DNA of 30,337 nt, from positions 1 through 30,337 of the IMG/VR virus record IMGVR_UViG_3300027659_000144. One strand, written 5' to 3'. Below the pieces are notes generated by a model. It had not been told where the DNA came from, ran no database searches, and was given only the letters and a program-made list of their open reading frames with translations. Source of the stretch: a virus. Both the position numbers and the translations under genes were made by a program. This document shows, piece after piece, positions 1 to 8,157 of this stretch (positions are counted from its first letter, which is position 1; every line of letters begins with the position of its first letter).

Positions 1-1
1 G

Positions 2-940
2 ACTGACCTTCTGGTAGAAGCAACTGTAGAGGCTTGTAAAGGTGCCATCTTAGCCAAAACCCCTTATGTACTGGTAGATCCCATTAAAAAGGATGTACGG
101 CGTAAGAAGGCAGAAGTAGCAGTTTGGGACATGGGGGACTGGCAGTTCTCCAAAGTTACCACTTCCTACAACTCCGAAATAGCAAGACTTCGGGTATTGA
201 AGTACTGTGAGAAAGCCGTAGAGATCACAAACATTGCTAGAGCTGATCACCCCGTTAAAGAATGCGTAATAATATTCGGCGGGGACATGGTAGAGGGTTT
301 GTTCAATTTCCCTTCGCAACCATTTGAAATTGATAGCACACTGTTTGAACAATATGTTGCGGTGGCTCAATTACTGGTAGATGTTGTTAAGTATGCTCTG
401 GCTAACTATGAGAAAGTGCAAATTGTTCCAGAGTGGGGTAACCACGGTCGCATAGGTTCAAAACGTGACGCGGTACCTAGAGCAGACAACATAGACAGAA
501 TGGCATACGAATTAGCAAGACAACTCTTAGGAGAACAACCGAGGTTAGCGTGGCCCTCGTGCGGGGACGACGTGCAGCAGCTGGAGATCGGCAACTATCG
601 GGCGCTGGTGATCCACGGGGACGAGTTTGGGCGGGGTGGCTATGCTGCTCCTGGAACTCTTGTTCGTCACGCCGACAGATGGGCTTCAGGGGCGTTTATC
701 GTTGATGGTGTGCCTTGGGAGTTCCGTGATCTCTACGTCCACCACTACCACGTACATGCCTCGTATCCTATGGCTAACGGTAGGGGTACGGTTTATCAAA
801 CTGGGTCTACTGAGAGCGACAACAGATACGCTAGAGATGGTATGTCATCTAGCGCTATTCCTAGTCAAAGACTTAACTTTGTTGATCCTGAAAAGGGTCG
901 TGTTACATCGGAATATAAGGTGTTCCTAGATAGCGTGTGA
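2..940 (+). CDS. Calcineurin-like metallophosphoesterase, 5' end cut by window
   Basis: The reading frame is open from the first full codon at base 2, so the gene begins before the window; the ATG at 131 falls inside the first metal motif (WDMGDWQFSK) and is not the true start. Visible motifs in order are DWQ (the D-x-H/Q motif I type), GGDMVEG near 278, WGNHG near 434 (the GNHD/E-type motif), HGDEFG near 614 and HVH at 749-757. This order is that of the calcineurin-like phosphoesterase fold, which binds two metal ions and cleaves phosphodiester or phosphomonoester bonds. Phage members are often compared with SbcD-like nucleases, but the substrate cannot be read from the sequence. The C-terminus has an SEYKVFLD strand. 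It lies upstream of the small genes and terminase. Bases 541-660 are strikingly GC-rich compared with the rest of the gene. Family is fairly sure; exact role is not. Confidence 0.8.
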   Translation, partial: TDLLVEATVEACKGAILAKTPYVLVDPIKKDVRRKKAEVAVWDMGDWQFSKVTTSYNSEIARLRVLKYCEKAVEITNIARADHPVKECVIIFGGDMVEGLFNFPSQPFEIDSTLFEQYVAVAQLLVDVVKYALANYEKVQIVPEWGNHGRIGSKRDAVPRADNIDRMAYELARQLLGEQPRLAWPSCGDDVQQLEIGNYRALVIHGDEFGRGGYAAPGTLVRHADRWASGAFIVDGVPWEFRDLYVHHYHVHASYPMANGRGTVYQTGSTESDNRYARDGMSSSAIPSQRLNFVDPEKGRVTSEYKVFLDSV

Positions 941-991
941 GTAGATGGATTGGATATGCTCTAGGTAGTCCTAGTGAAGGTGAGAGTTCTC

Positions 992-1228
992 ATGAACAGC
1001 GATTTATCTATATCATACAGATATGACGATTTGTGCTTAGAAATTGTTCATGAAGGACAAGCTGGAAACTTAGCCCTATTGCAAGCCACCCTTTTACAAA
1101 CCGCTGAAACTTGGCGCGACATGGTTAATCAAGCTATGTTAATTGAAGCGCAAAATGCAGAGCAAGAAGAAGTTATTAGCGAAATTGAAGATGAGGAGCT
1201 TGAAAATGAATTTGGTGAAGAAGAGTAA
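992..1228 (+). CDS. Small acidic hypothetical protein
   Basis: This 78-residue protein is not recognised. I chose the ATG at 992 because a purine-rich AAGGTGAG stretch at 978-985 sits at Shine-Dalgarno distance before it; an in-frame GTG at 974 would add six residues but has no comparable site. The first half looks like a mixed strand/helix fold (SISYRYDDLCLEIVHE), followed by a helix, and the last 25 or so residues are dominated by Glu and Asp, ending FGEEE. The acidic tail resembles in style the tail of the small protein at 18069-18254. It lies between the phosphoesterase and a zinc-ribbon gene in the same direction. No function is proposed. Confidence 0.75.
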   Translation: MNSDLSISYRYDDLCLEIVHEGQAGNLALLQATLLQTAETWRDMVNQAMLIEAQNAEQEEVISEIEDEELENEFGEEE

Positions 1229-1255
1229 CGTAACTAAGGCTGTTATTTCTTGTTA

Positions 1256-1414
1256 ATGGAATACTCCGGCTTTGTATTATCTGATCCTCAGTATTGCCCA
1301 ACTTGTGCTAAAGTTCGCAATGGTGAGTGGCATAGTCTCGGTCCTTTTACCGTACCCAAATACTGGAAATGCAGTATGTGTAAAACTAAAGTTGAGATGG
1401 ACGATTCTCTCTAG
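1256..1414 (+). CDS. Small zinc-ribbon protein
   Basis: This 52-residue reading frame encodes two CxxC pairs, CPTC near residues 14-17 and CSMC near residues 39-42, separated by about 21 residues with a tryptophan-bearing turn between them. That is the arrangement of a small treble-clef or zinc-ribbon unit, which would bind one zinc ion. Such mini-proteins are common in phages, where they bind nucleic acid or partner proteins, but nothing here says which. The ATG at 1256 has only a distant AAGG at 1236, so translation may be weak or coupled to the gene before; a TTG two codons upstream is an alternative start. It sits 27 bases after the previous stop. The paired cysteines make it unlikely to be a chance frame. 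Confidence 0.6.
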   Translation: MEYSGFVLSDPQYCPTCAKVRNGEWHSLGPFTVPKYWKCSMCKTKVEMDDSL

Positions 1415-1451
1415 TCTTATATAGCTTAGTATATTAAATATAGGAGGATTT

Positions 1452-1625
1452 ATGAATTACCGTGAATGGTTAAATTTTGGAATAGAAAAAGAATGGATTA
1501 GCGAACCATATTGCGCTACGCATGATGGTGGCTATGAATTCTTGAACGAAGCAGAACGTGAAGAATACGATGCTGGTGGAGATCCCTGCGAACCAGTATT
1601 GAGGCTATTACCAGATGGATTATAA
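1452..1625 (+). CDS. Small conserved-type protein (WxSEPxCATHDG)
   Basis: A 57-residue protein with a strong AGGAGG ribosome site at 1442-1447, just before the ATG. It has the pattern NFGIEKEWISEP, then CATHDG at residues 21-26, an acidic middle, and GGDPCEPVLRLLP near the C-terminus. From memory, actinobacterial phages encode many small proteins with the same WxSEPxCATHDG ... GxDPCxxVxRL layout, often close to the terminase gene; their function is not known to me. The two cysteines and the histidine could bind a metal, but this is speculation. Its 3' end overlaps the terminase start by 11 bases, so the two are probably translationally coupled. Confidence 0.8.
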   Translation: MNYREWLNFGIEKEWISEPYCATHDGGYEFLNEAEREEYDAGGDPCEPVLRLLPDGL

Positions 1626-3123
1626 ATTAGGTAGATTACCTGAAAACGACGAAGAGCTGTATTGGGCTGTTCGTGCTATGTGGAATGTCCATCTTCCTAG
1701 ACACACATGCGGTGATCCTACCCATACAGCACCATTCCAAGCCTTCGCTGATGCCTATTTTGGTAGAGGTGAAGGCATTGTGCTATGGCACGGTTCTCGT
1801 GGTCTTTCTGGTAAAAGTTATATGTTATCTATCTTAGGCATTACAAAAGCGTTCCTTAGAGGATGCGATGTAAACATGTTGGGTGGCTCATTAGCCCAAT
1901 CTGCTAACATCCACGAGCACATGCGTATGGCTATGAACTACAAGGATGCCCCACAGTACCTTGTAGAGAAGGAAGCCAATACAATGATCAAGCTGACAAA
2001 TGGGGCTCGCATACGCCCTCTGACGGCTTCTCAGAAGACAGTACGTGGTCCTCACCCTCCATTCCTAATTCTGGACGAAATAGACGAAATGGACATAGAT
2101 ATCCTAGATGCTGCTCTAGGACAACCTATGCCCCAGAAAAACTACTTGAATGAGATAGTAGAACCATTCACAGTTATGTGCTCCACCTGGCAGAACCCTG
2201 TGGGCACATTTACGGAGATTAGAAGAAGATTTGAGGAACGGGATCTACCTATCGTTACATGGTGTTATAGGTGCTCCGCTAATCCCATTGATGGGTGGTT
2301 AAGCCAAAAGACCATTGATGAGAAAAAAAGAACTATTCCCACAGAGATGTGGAGAACAGAATATGAACTTGGTGAACCAGCTATTGGTAACCGTGCATTT
2401 GATCCTGATGCGGTAGAAAAGACCTTCTCTATACCATTTGAACCTATTAGCCAAAATGAATCTAAAGACTTTGAAGAGTATATATTTGAAGAACCTATAG
2501 CTCAAGGTACTTATATAGCTGGTGCAGACTGGGCTAAAGAAAAAGACTATACAGTTATTACAGTTGTTAGAACTGACAAAATGCCTATAAAAATGGTTTA
2601 TTATTTAAGACTAAATAGAAGACCTTATCCTGTAATGATTGATTATTTTAATAAAGCTATTAATGATTATAGTGCTTATGCTATTCATGATGCTACTGGT
2701 TTAGGTAACGTAGTAGATGACTATCTAGATCATAGAGCTAGAAAATTCTTAATGGTTGGCGCTAAAAGAGCTAATATGTTATCTGAATATGTTAACGCAG
2801 TAGAACGTGGAGTATATCAATTTCCTAATGTTAAGACTGCTTATATATCACATAAATATTGTCAGGTTGGTGACTTATATTCTAGTGGAAACGAATTTCA
2901 CTTACCTGACGAAGTATGTGCTTTAGCGTTAGTAAACCATTTAGTACTTAAACATGTACCTGCAGCAGCAGCTATAGTACTGCCTAAAGATAATACTCCT
3001 AGTAAATACGCTCTTGTATTAGATCCCCCAAGGCAGTATTATCAAGGTACACAACAAATTACCGATGGCGAAGTTATCAATAAGACTGAGCGAGAAGCTA
3101 CGCAAATAAGCTTCCTTGCATAA
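1615..3123 (+). CDS. terL: Terminase large subunit (ATPase and nuclease)
   Basis: This 502-residue protein is the DNA packaging motor: it hydrolyses ATP to pump DNA through the portal and cuts the concatemer. The Walker A-like loop GSRGLSGKS is at residues 60-68, Walker B LILDEIDE at 151-158, and a coupling-type stretch VMCSTWQNP follows near 187-195. The C-terminal RNase H-like nuclease has the expected three acidic sites: D305 in GADWAKEKDYT, D359 in HDATGLGNVVDDY and D432 in HLPDEVCAL. Length is normal for the family. It overlaps the previous small gene and is followed two bases later by the portal region, the usual head-module order. No separate small terminase subunit is seen. Composition becomes more AT-rich in the nuclease half, after about 2460. 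A GAGG at 1601-1604 is the likely ribosome site. Confidence 0.95.
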   Translation: MDYKLGRLPENDEELYWAVRAMWNVHLPRHTCGDPTHTAPFQAFADAYFGRGEGIVLWHGSRGLSGKSYMLSILGITKAFLRGCDVNMLGGSLAQSANIHEHMRMAMNYKDAPQYLVEKEANTMIKLTNGARIRPLTASQKTVRGPHPPFLILDEIDEMDIDILDAALGQPMPQKNYLNEIVEPFTVMCSTWQNPVGTFTEIRRRFEERDLPIVTWCYRCSANPIDGWLSQKTIDEKKRTIPTEMWRTEYELGEPAIGNRAFDPDAVEKTFSIPFEPISQNESKDFEEYIFEEPIAQGTYIAGADWAKEKDYTVITVVRTDKMPIKMVYYLRLNRRPYPVMIDYFNKAINDYSAYAIHDATGLGNVVDDYLDHRARKFLMVGAKRANMLSEYVNAVERGVYQFPNVKTAYISHKYCQVGDLYSSGNEFHLPDEVCALALVNHLVLKHVPAAAAIVLPKDNTPSKYALVLDPPRQYYQGTQQITDGEVINKTEREATQISFLA

Positions 3124-3140
3124 TCATGGAGAATAAGTAT

Positions 3141-4835
3141 ATGACAACAAATGATTCGTCGCTAGGTAATTCCGGTGCTGCAGGCAATGCACCACTGGAT
3201 GCAGAGGTGTCTGTCAAATTTAGCCCTATGGTTGAATTAGGACAATCTGGTCTCCGCCGTACTTCCGGTTATGTGTACGAAGAATTTTTGCCTGCCCTTA
3301 AGGGTAGAACTGCTATCCAAGTGTTCCGAGAGATGCGGGAAAATGATCCCATTATCGGTGCTTTGTTATTTGCAATGGACAGACTTATTCGCCAGATTGA
3401 ATGGCGTGTTGAAGCAGCATCCAACTCAAAAGAAGATAAAGATGCTGCTGAGTTTTTAGAACAATGCATGGATGATATGTCTCATACGTGGGATGACTTT
3501 ATGACTGAAGTTTTAACTATGCTTGCTTATGGTTGGTCATGGCATGAGATTGTTTATAAAAAGCGTGTTGGTCCTTGGGAAAAAGATGGATCTAAAAGAT
3601 CTAAGTACACAGATGGAAAGATAGGCTGGAGAAAGATTCCTATCCGTTCTCAGGAAACTTGGTTGCGTTGGATATTTGATGACACTGGTGGCATTAAAGC
3701 TATGATTCAATTAGCTCCACCTGTGTACAAGCAAACTGTTATTCCTATTGAGAAGTCTTTGTTATTCAGAACTTCAATGGTAAAGAATAACCCAGAAGGA
3801 CGTAGTTTGCTTAGAAATGCTTACCGTCCTTGGTGGGTAAAGAAAAGACTTGAAGAGCATGAAGCTATTGGTGTTGAAAGAGACTTAGCCGGTCTTCCTG
3901 TGGCTAAAGTTCCAGCTCGTATGCTTGGCGCTAAAGCCACTCCAGAAGAAAAGCAAATGGTTGAAGCTTTTAAGAAGTTAGTTAAAAGTGTTAGAAGAGA
4001 TGAGCAAGAAGGTATTGTTCTTCCTCAAGAATTTGATCAAGATAGCAAGCAGCCTTTATACGAATTCGAATTGCTATCTAGTTCAGGTGGTAGACAATTT
4101 AATACTGGTGAGATTATTAAGCGATACGAAGAGCGTATGCTTATGTCGGTGTTGGCGGACTTCATCTTGGTTGGTCACCAATCAAGTGGTGGATCTTATG
4201 CTTTGCATACTGATAAAACTGGTATGTTCAGAGCTACTATTAACTCTATAGCTCAAAGTATTGCGGATACTATTAACCGTCATGCAGTGCCTAGATTGTT
4301 CTCTGTTAACGGTTGGAAGCCTAATGAACTTCCTAAAATTGTTCCTGGCGATGTTGATCCTCCAGACTTAACTCAGCTGTCGTCTTTCATGGGTCAGCTG
4401 TCGTCTGCTGGTGTACAATGGTTTCCAGACCCAGAATTGGAAAAATTCTTACGTTCTGCAGCACGTTTGCCGGATCTTGATCCAGAAGCTGAAAAGGTTA
4501 AAGAGCAGCAAGCTAAGCAAGCCCAGATCCTTGCTTTGGCTCAACAGCAGATGGAAGGCATACAAATGCAGCAACAAGTCCAGCAGGGCCTACATGCTAC
4601 TCAGAATAGTGAAATGGGTGTATCTGAGAAGCAGATGACTTTGCAACAACAGCAAGAACAAATGAATAATCCAGATGCTTCACATCAGGCACAAATGCAA
4701 CAATCTGACGAACTTCACGCTCAGAAGATGAGCCAGTCAAATGATACGCACCAGTTGTCTATTAAGCAGAAATTAGAACAAGCTAAAGCAGCACAAAAGA
4801 AAACTCCACCTCCTGCTAGTAAAAAGGGTAAATAA
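3141..4835 (+). CDS. Portal protein (DUF935 / Mu gp29-like)
   Basis: The portal is the dodecameric ring at the head vertex through which DNA enters and leaves, and on which the head assembles. The stretch FREMRENDPIIGALLF, then IEWRVE, a long helical region, AYGWSWHEIVYK, and later FILVGHQSSGGSYALHTDK and SIADTINRHAVPRLF match the DUF935 portal family, which includes Mu gp29. I prefer the ATG at 3141 (564 residues) because GGAGA at 3128-3132 is well placed for it; the ATG at 3126 would add five residues without a ribosome site. After about 4490 the protein becomes a long Gln/Met-rich, probably coiled-coil tail ending in a Lys/Pro stretch. That tail is longer than I expect for the core fold. 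The stop codon overlaps the next start as TAATG. Confidence 0.92.
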   Translation: MTTNDSSLGNSGAAGNAPLDAEVSVKFSPMVELGQSGLRRTSGYVYEEFLPALKGRTAIQVFREMRENDPIIGALLFAMDRLIRQIEWRVEAASNSKEDKDAAEFLEQCMDDMSHTWDDFMTEVLTMLAYGWSWHEIVYKKRVGPWEKDGSKRSKYTDGKIGWRKIPIRSQETWLRWIFDDTGGIKAMIQLAPPVYKQTVIPIEKSLLFRTSMVKNNPEGRSLLRNAYRPWWVKKRLEEHEAIGVERDLAGLPVAKVPARMLGAKATPEEKQMVEAFKKLVKSVRRDEQEGIVLPQEFDQDSKQPLYEFELLSSSGGRQFNTGEIIKRYEERMLMSVLADFILVGHQSSGGSYALHTDKTGMFRATINSIAQSIADTINRHAVPRLFSVNGWKPNELPKIVPGDVDPPDLTQLSSFMGQLSSAGVQWFPDPELEKFLRSAARLPDLDPEAEKVKEQQAKQAQILALAQQQMEGIQMQQQVQQGLHATQNSEMGVSEKQMTLQQQQEQMNNPDASHQAQMQQSDELHAQKMSQSNDTHQLSIKQKLEQAKAAQKKTPPPASKKGK

Positions 4836-7800
4836 TGACTTCTAAGAATGAGTTCTTTGGAGTGTCGGACAACGATCCACATTTCGATGCAGATGCCGCT
4901 ATGGCTACTTATAATGTCATCATGAAGATGAGCAATAACGAAGCGTGGGCTTTTTCTTCCATGCTGTTGTTGGATCACTACCCTAATATGTTGCGTTTCC
5001 ACGGTAAAGAATTACAGCAGACTATTGACGCTACTGTAAGCAAGAAGCTTGAAGAGTTTAAGATTTCTAGTGCTAGAGCCATTGTCAGCAAGTCTAGAAA
5101 TGGCGAAGATATTGATGGAATCTCTAAAGCGGTAGAGGTTATCTCTAAGGACTTCTACGACGCGTGGGAAAGATCTTTAAACGCTTCTAAGCAACAGCGT
5201 GGTCCTGGTGGTCAATTCCGTCGTTACAAGACTAAGATTGATTATGTTGATTCGAGACCTTTGACTCCAAAACATGCTGAAGCTAAGAACATAGCTCCTG
5301 CAAATAATAATCCTGACTCTAAAAATAAAAGAACGCCAGTTAAATTAAAACCTGAAGAAGAATCTCAAAGGCAGCAAGCTTATTTACAATTACAGCAAAC
5401 TCTTTCTCCGTTTATGAACGCAGGAGAAGCTGGTGTTGTTGAACTTAAAAGAGAAAATGGTTCTTCTACTCTTCATGATCTAGAATCAACTCTTGAGGAA
5501 TTTAATGATTCATACAAGAGTCCTGCAAATAGAAAAAACCCTGTTACTTCAGCTACTTTAGTTATTAACCCAGATATTAATGTTGCTGGAGCATCTTACG
5601 ACATGCTTGGATCTCCTACTCCATATAATGTTGCAGCGACTATCCCTGCAGCTGTTAGTAGAGAAGAAGGCAGTTTTGCTTCTAAATGGAATAAGCGAGA
5701 AGAAGACGACAAGTACAATCCTACTAATCTTGCTTACCGTAGAATTGGTGCAGCTTCTGAGTTGTCAGATACTTTAGCTACTGCAGCTGGTGTAAACACT
5801 AATCCAAAGGTTAGGCTTGCTATCGCATCAGGCAAGTTTGTTGGTAACAGTGGTCAAGATGTGCAATCCGTTATAGGCCCAACAGCTGATAAAGCAGCTT
5901 ATCGTTACCGTGGTACTGAGAAGACTCCTGAACCACGTTTGCAGGCGATAATTAACACTGCTAGACAAAAGGAAGCTACTATAAAGGGAAGCCCTGATAG
6001 GGCTCGTAATTTTGTTATCTACGGTACTTCTAATGGCGCAGTTGATCCAAGTAATGATGCTAGAGACCCTGGGTACAGATTAGGTAATAAATCATACAAA
6101 GAGTCCCCAATGATTGATTACTTTAAGGGAAGACTTCCTAGTAAAGAGTTAGTGCAGTTACAGGCCAAGAGCGGAACTATAACTCCTTCTGAAGGTATTA
6201 TCATTAACCGCCAAGGTAAGGTTACAACTCAAGCAGTTGGATATGGCGAGGATAACTACCTTCCATTCAACTTGGCTAATCTTAAAGCCTTACGCGGTGG
6301 TGAGTACGTTAGAACTCGCTCTATGGGTGGCCCTACTACTGAAGACGTATACGCTGGATTAATGACTGGTGCTAGAGCAGCTACTGTCGTATCTAACTCT
6401 GGTACGTTTACTATTGAATTTGATCCTACATTTAGAGGGTCTAGAAGATACTCCGATAAAGCTGCGCGTATGATATCTAGATATGGATATCTTTTGGATG
6501 CAGTTGAAAGTGGAGAAGTTACTTTAGGCGATATAGATTCTGCTCGTAAAAAAGAATTAAGAACTGAAGCAGAACAGTACTCTAACGGTGATGATAAAAT
6601 TGCTGAAGATAGGTACAATAAATTATTAGTTAAAGAAAAAAAGAATCCTACGTTATCTAAATTTCAAAAAGATAAGATAGCCGAAGATATTCTTAATGAT
6701 ACGGCCTCTAAATTAAAGATGGCTGATGGTAGTGAAGCTTCTATAGAAGAGTTACTAGGTAACTGGGTTAACACTCGCGCTGGTTCAGATTCCGAAAAAA
6801 GAGATTTTCTCACTAGTCAAGTATCTAATCCAGAGGGTGCTATCAGGGCTCTTAACCTGCAGTCTGAATATGATCAGGCTATCACTCAGGCTACCATTGA
6901 GTACCAAAAAACCTTACGTCCAATTACTCTTAACGGACAAGGTTACGCATACGCTTTATCTGCCTTGCAGGAGCAATTCCCGTATTACATTACTAATATC
7001 TCTTATAGAGACTTAGAAAGTGGATACGATCAAGGATACGTTAAGCCTAGATTTAACCGCCCAGCTAAAGCTCTTTCTGGCTACTTTGATCCTACTATTC
7101 GTGGCGAAGGAGATATTACAGTTGCCGGAGAAAAAAAGACAGGTAAAGTCAGCGCTGATAAAACTCGTTTTCAAAATATTTACGGAAGCAAGCAAGCGCT
7201 TGGAGAAGAAAGCAAGCAATCTGCTAATGCCGTTGATGAATTAGGAAACTCTATTTCTGGTCAAAAATCTGGGGATACAGTAAAAGATTTACAATCTGGC
7301 TCTGGTTCTTTAAAGGTTAATATTACTCCAGATCCTATTGAAGTATTAAAATCTGTAGAACAAATACACGCAAATGATATTATTACTGTTAATGGTGAAC
7401 CTGTTTCTTTAAAGAAAAATGGTGATTGGGACCCAGCGTTAAAGAAAAGATATCCTGCTTTGTATGGAACTACATTAGAAGATCTTAGTATGGCTTTTGA
7501 AGGAAACACTTCTGCTGATATACAGCTAATAGATCAACTCAGAAAAGATGTTATTAACATCCAAGAAAATAACCAGCAAATATCTTTTGGTTCAGTAACT
7601 GGAAAACTAAATATTAGTCCAGACGCTTTAAGAAGCGCATCTGGTCAGATTTCGTTGTCTCCATTTAATCCTAGTAGTTCCTTAAGTAGAAGAAATATAT
7701 TAGAGAATAAAAACGCTTATTATAATCTTGGTCCTGATTTAAATCCTGGTGGAACATCTAATGATTATAGAAGAGTAATTCAAAGTGATTATAGTACTTT

Positions 7801-8149
7801 ATTAGATCCAACTTTTGACGTACTAGACGACGCATCTGTAAACGCTCAATTAGCTACTGCAGATACAATGCTAAAAACTACTATTACTAATTTAGGAAAC
7901 GCCGTTGATTTCAGAACAAGGCAACAAAGAAATCAATTAAAGCCTGATGAAAAACCACCGATGAATACTGATGTTGAGCAGCTTAATAACGACGCTAGAA
8001 GATATGCTGGGCTAAGACAAGCTTTGCGCTTGTTTAAAGAAGCTCAAAAACGAGAAAATAGAAATATAGAACCAGGTTTAATTGATCCTAAAACAACTAT
8101 TGATGATATGGATGATACAGATTTATTCGCGTTTTGGCAGAAAAATTAA
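4835..8149 (+). CDS. Giant head-module protein of unknown function (1104 aa)
   Basis: I do not recognise this protein. It begins on the last base of the portal stop codon, so the two are translationally coupled. Residues 1-120 look largely helical. Residues 122-131 read RGPGGQFRRY, a basic Gly turn like the D-A-R-G-R-W turn in the MuF protein downstream. After this come a polar, probably disordered stretch and a large mixed region. Distinctive motifs are FDPTFRGSRRYSDKAAR near residue 530, QEQFPYYI at 712-719 and GYVKPRFNRPA at 734-744, followed by FDPTIRGEG. The C-terminus is polar and ends DLFAFWQKN. There is no signal peptide or membrane helix. Its place between portal and MuF suggests an internal or portal-associated virion protein, possibly ejected with the DNA; this is inference from position only. 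Confidence 0.9.
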   Translation: MTSKNEFFGVSDNDPHFDADAAMATYNVIMKMSNNEAWAFSSMLLLDHYPNMLRFHGKELQQTIDATVSKKLEEFKISSARAIVSKSRNGEDIDGISKAVEVISKDFYDAWERSLNASKQQRGPGGQFRRYKTKIDYVDSRPLTPKHAEAKNIAPANNNPDSKNKRTPVKLKPEEESQRQQAYLQLQQTLSPFMNAGEAGVVELKRENGSSTLHDLESTLEEFNDSYKSPANRKNPVTSATLVINPDINVAGASYDMLGSPTPYNVAATIPAAVSREEGSFASKWNKREEDDKYNPTNLAYRRIGAASELSDTLATAAGVNTNPKVRLAIASGKFVGNSGQDVQSVIGPTADKAAYRYRGTEKTPEPRLQAIINTARQKEATIKGSPDRARNFVIYGTSNGAVDPSNDARDPGYRLGNKSYKESPMIDYFKGRLPSKELVQLQAKSGTITPSEGIIINRQGKVTTQAVGYGEDNYLPFNLANLKALRGGEYVRTRSMGGPTTEDVYAGLMTGARAATVVSNSGTFTIEFDPTFRGSRRYSDKAARMISRYGYLLDAVESGEVTLGDIDSARKKELRTEAEQYSNGDDKIAEDRYNKLLVKEKKNPTLSKFQKDKIAEDILNDTASKLKMADGSEASIEELLGNWVNTRAGSDSEKRDFLTSQVSNPEGAIRALNLQSEYDQAITQATIEYQKTLRPITLNGQGYAYALSALQEQFPYYITNISYRDLESGYDQGYVKPRFNRPAKALSGYFDPTIRGEGDITVAGEKKTGKVSADKTRFQNIYGSKQALGEESKQSANAVDELGNSISGQKSGDTVKDLQSGSGSLKVNITPDPIEVLKSVEQIHANDIITVNGEPVSLKKNGDWDPALKKRYPALYGTTLEDLSMAFEGNTSADIQLIDQLRKDVINIQENNQQISFGSVTGKLNISPDALRSASGQISLSPFNPSSSLSRRNILENKNAYYNLGPDLNPGGTSNDYRRVIQSDYSTLLDPTFDVLDDASVNAQLATADTMLKTTITNLGNAVDFRTRQQRNQLKPDEKPPMNTDVEQLNNDARRYAGLRQALRLFKEAQKRENRNIEPGLIDPKTTIDDMDDTDLFAFWQKN

Positions 8150-8157
8150 GGTTATAA

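Noticed and set aside
1392-1423. TTGAGA and TTATAT as a promoter before the small CATHDG gene
   Set aside because: The spacer is 19-20 bases, too long, and the -35 part lies in the zinc-ribbon coding sequence; the match is weak in AT-rich DNA.
3126-3140. ATG at 3126 as the portal start
   Set aside because: No ribosome site precedes it, while GGAGA at 3128-3132 serves the ATG at 3141; only five residues are in doubt.
6256-6618. A 120-codon open frame on the minus strand inside the giant gene
   Set aside because: Antisense shadow of a long coding gene; no family motif and no separate start signal.
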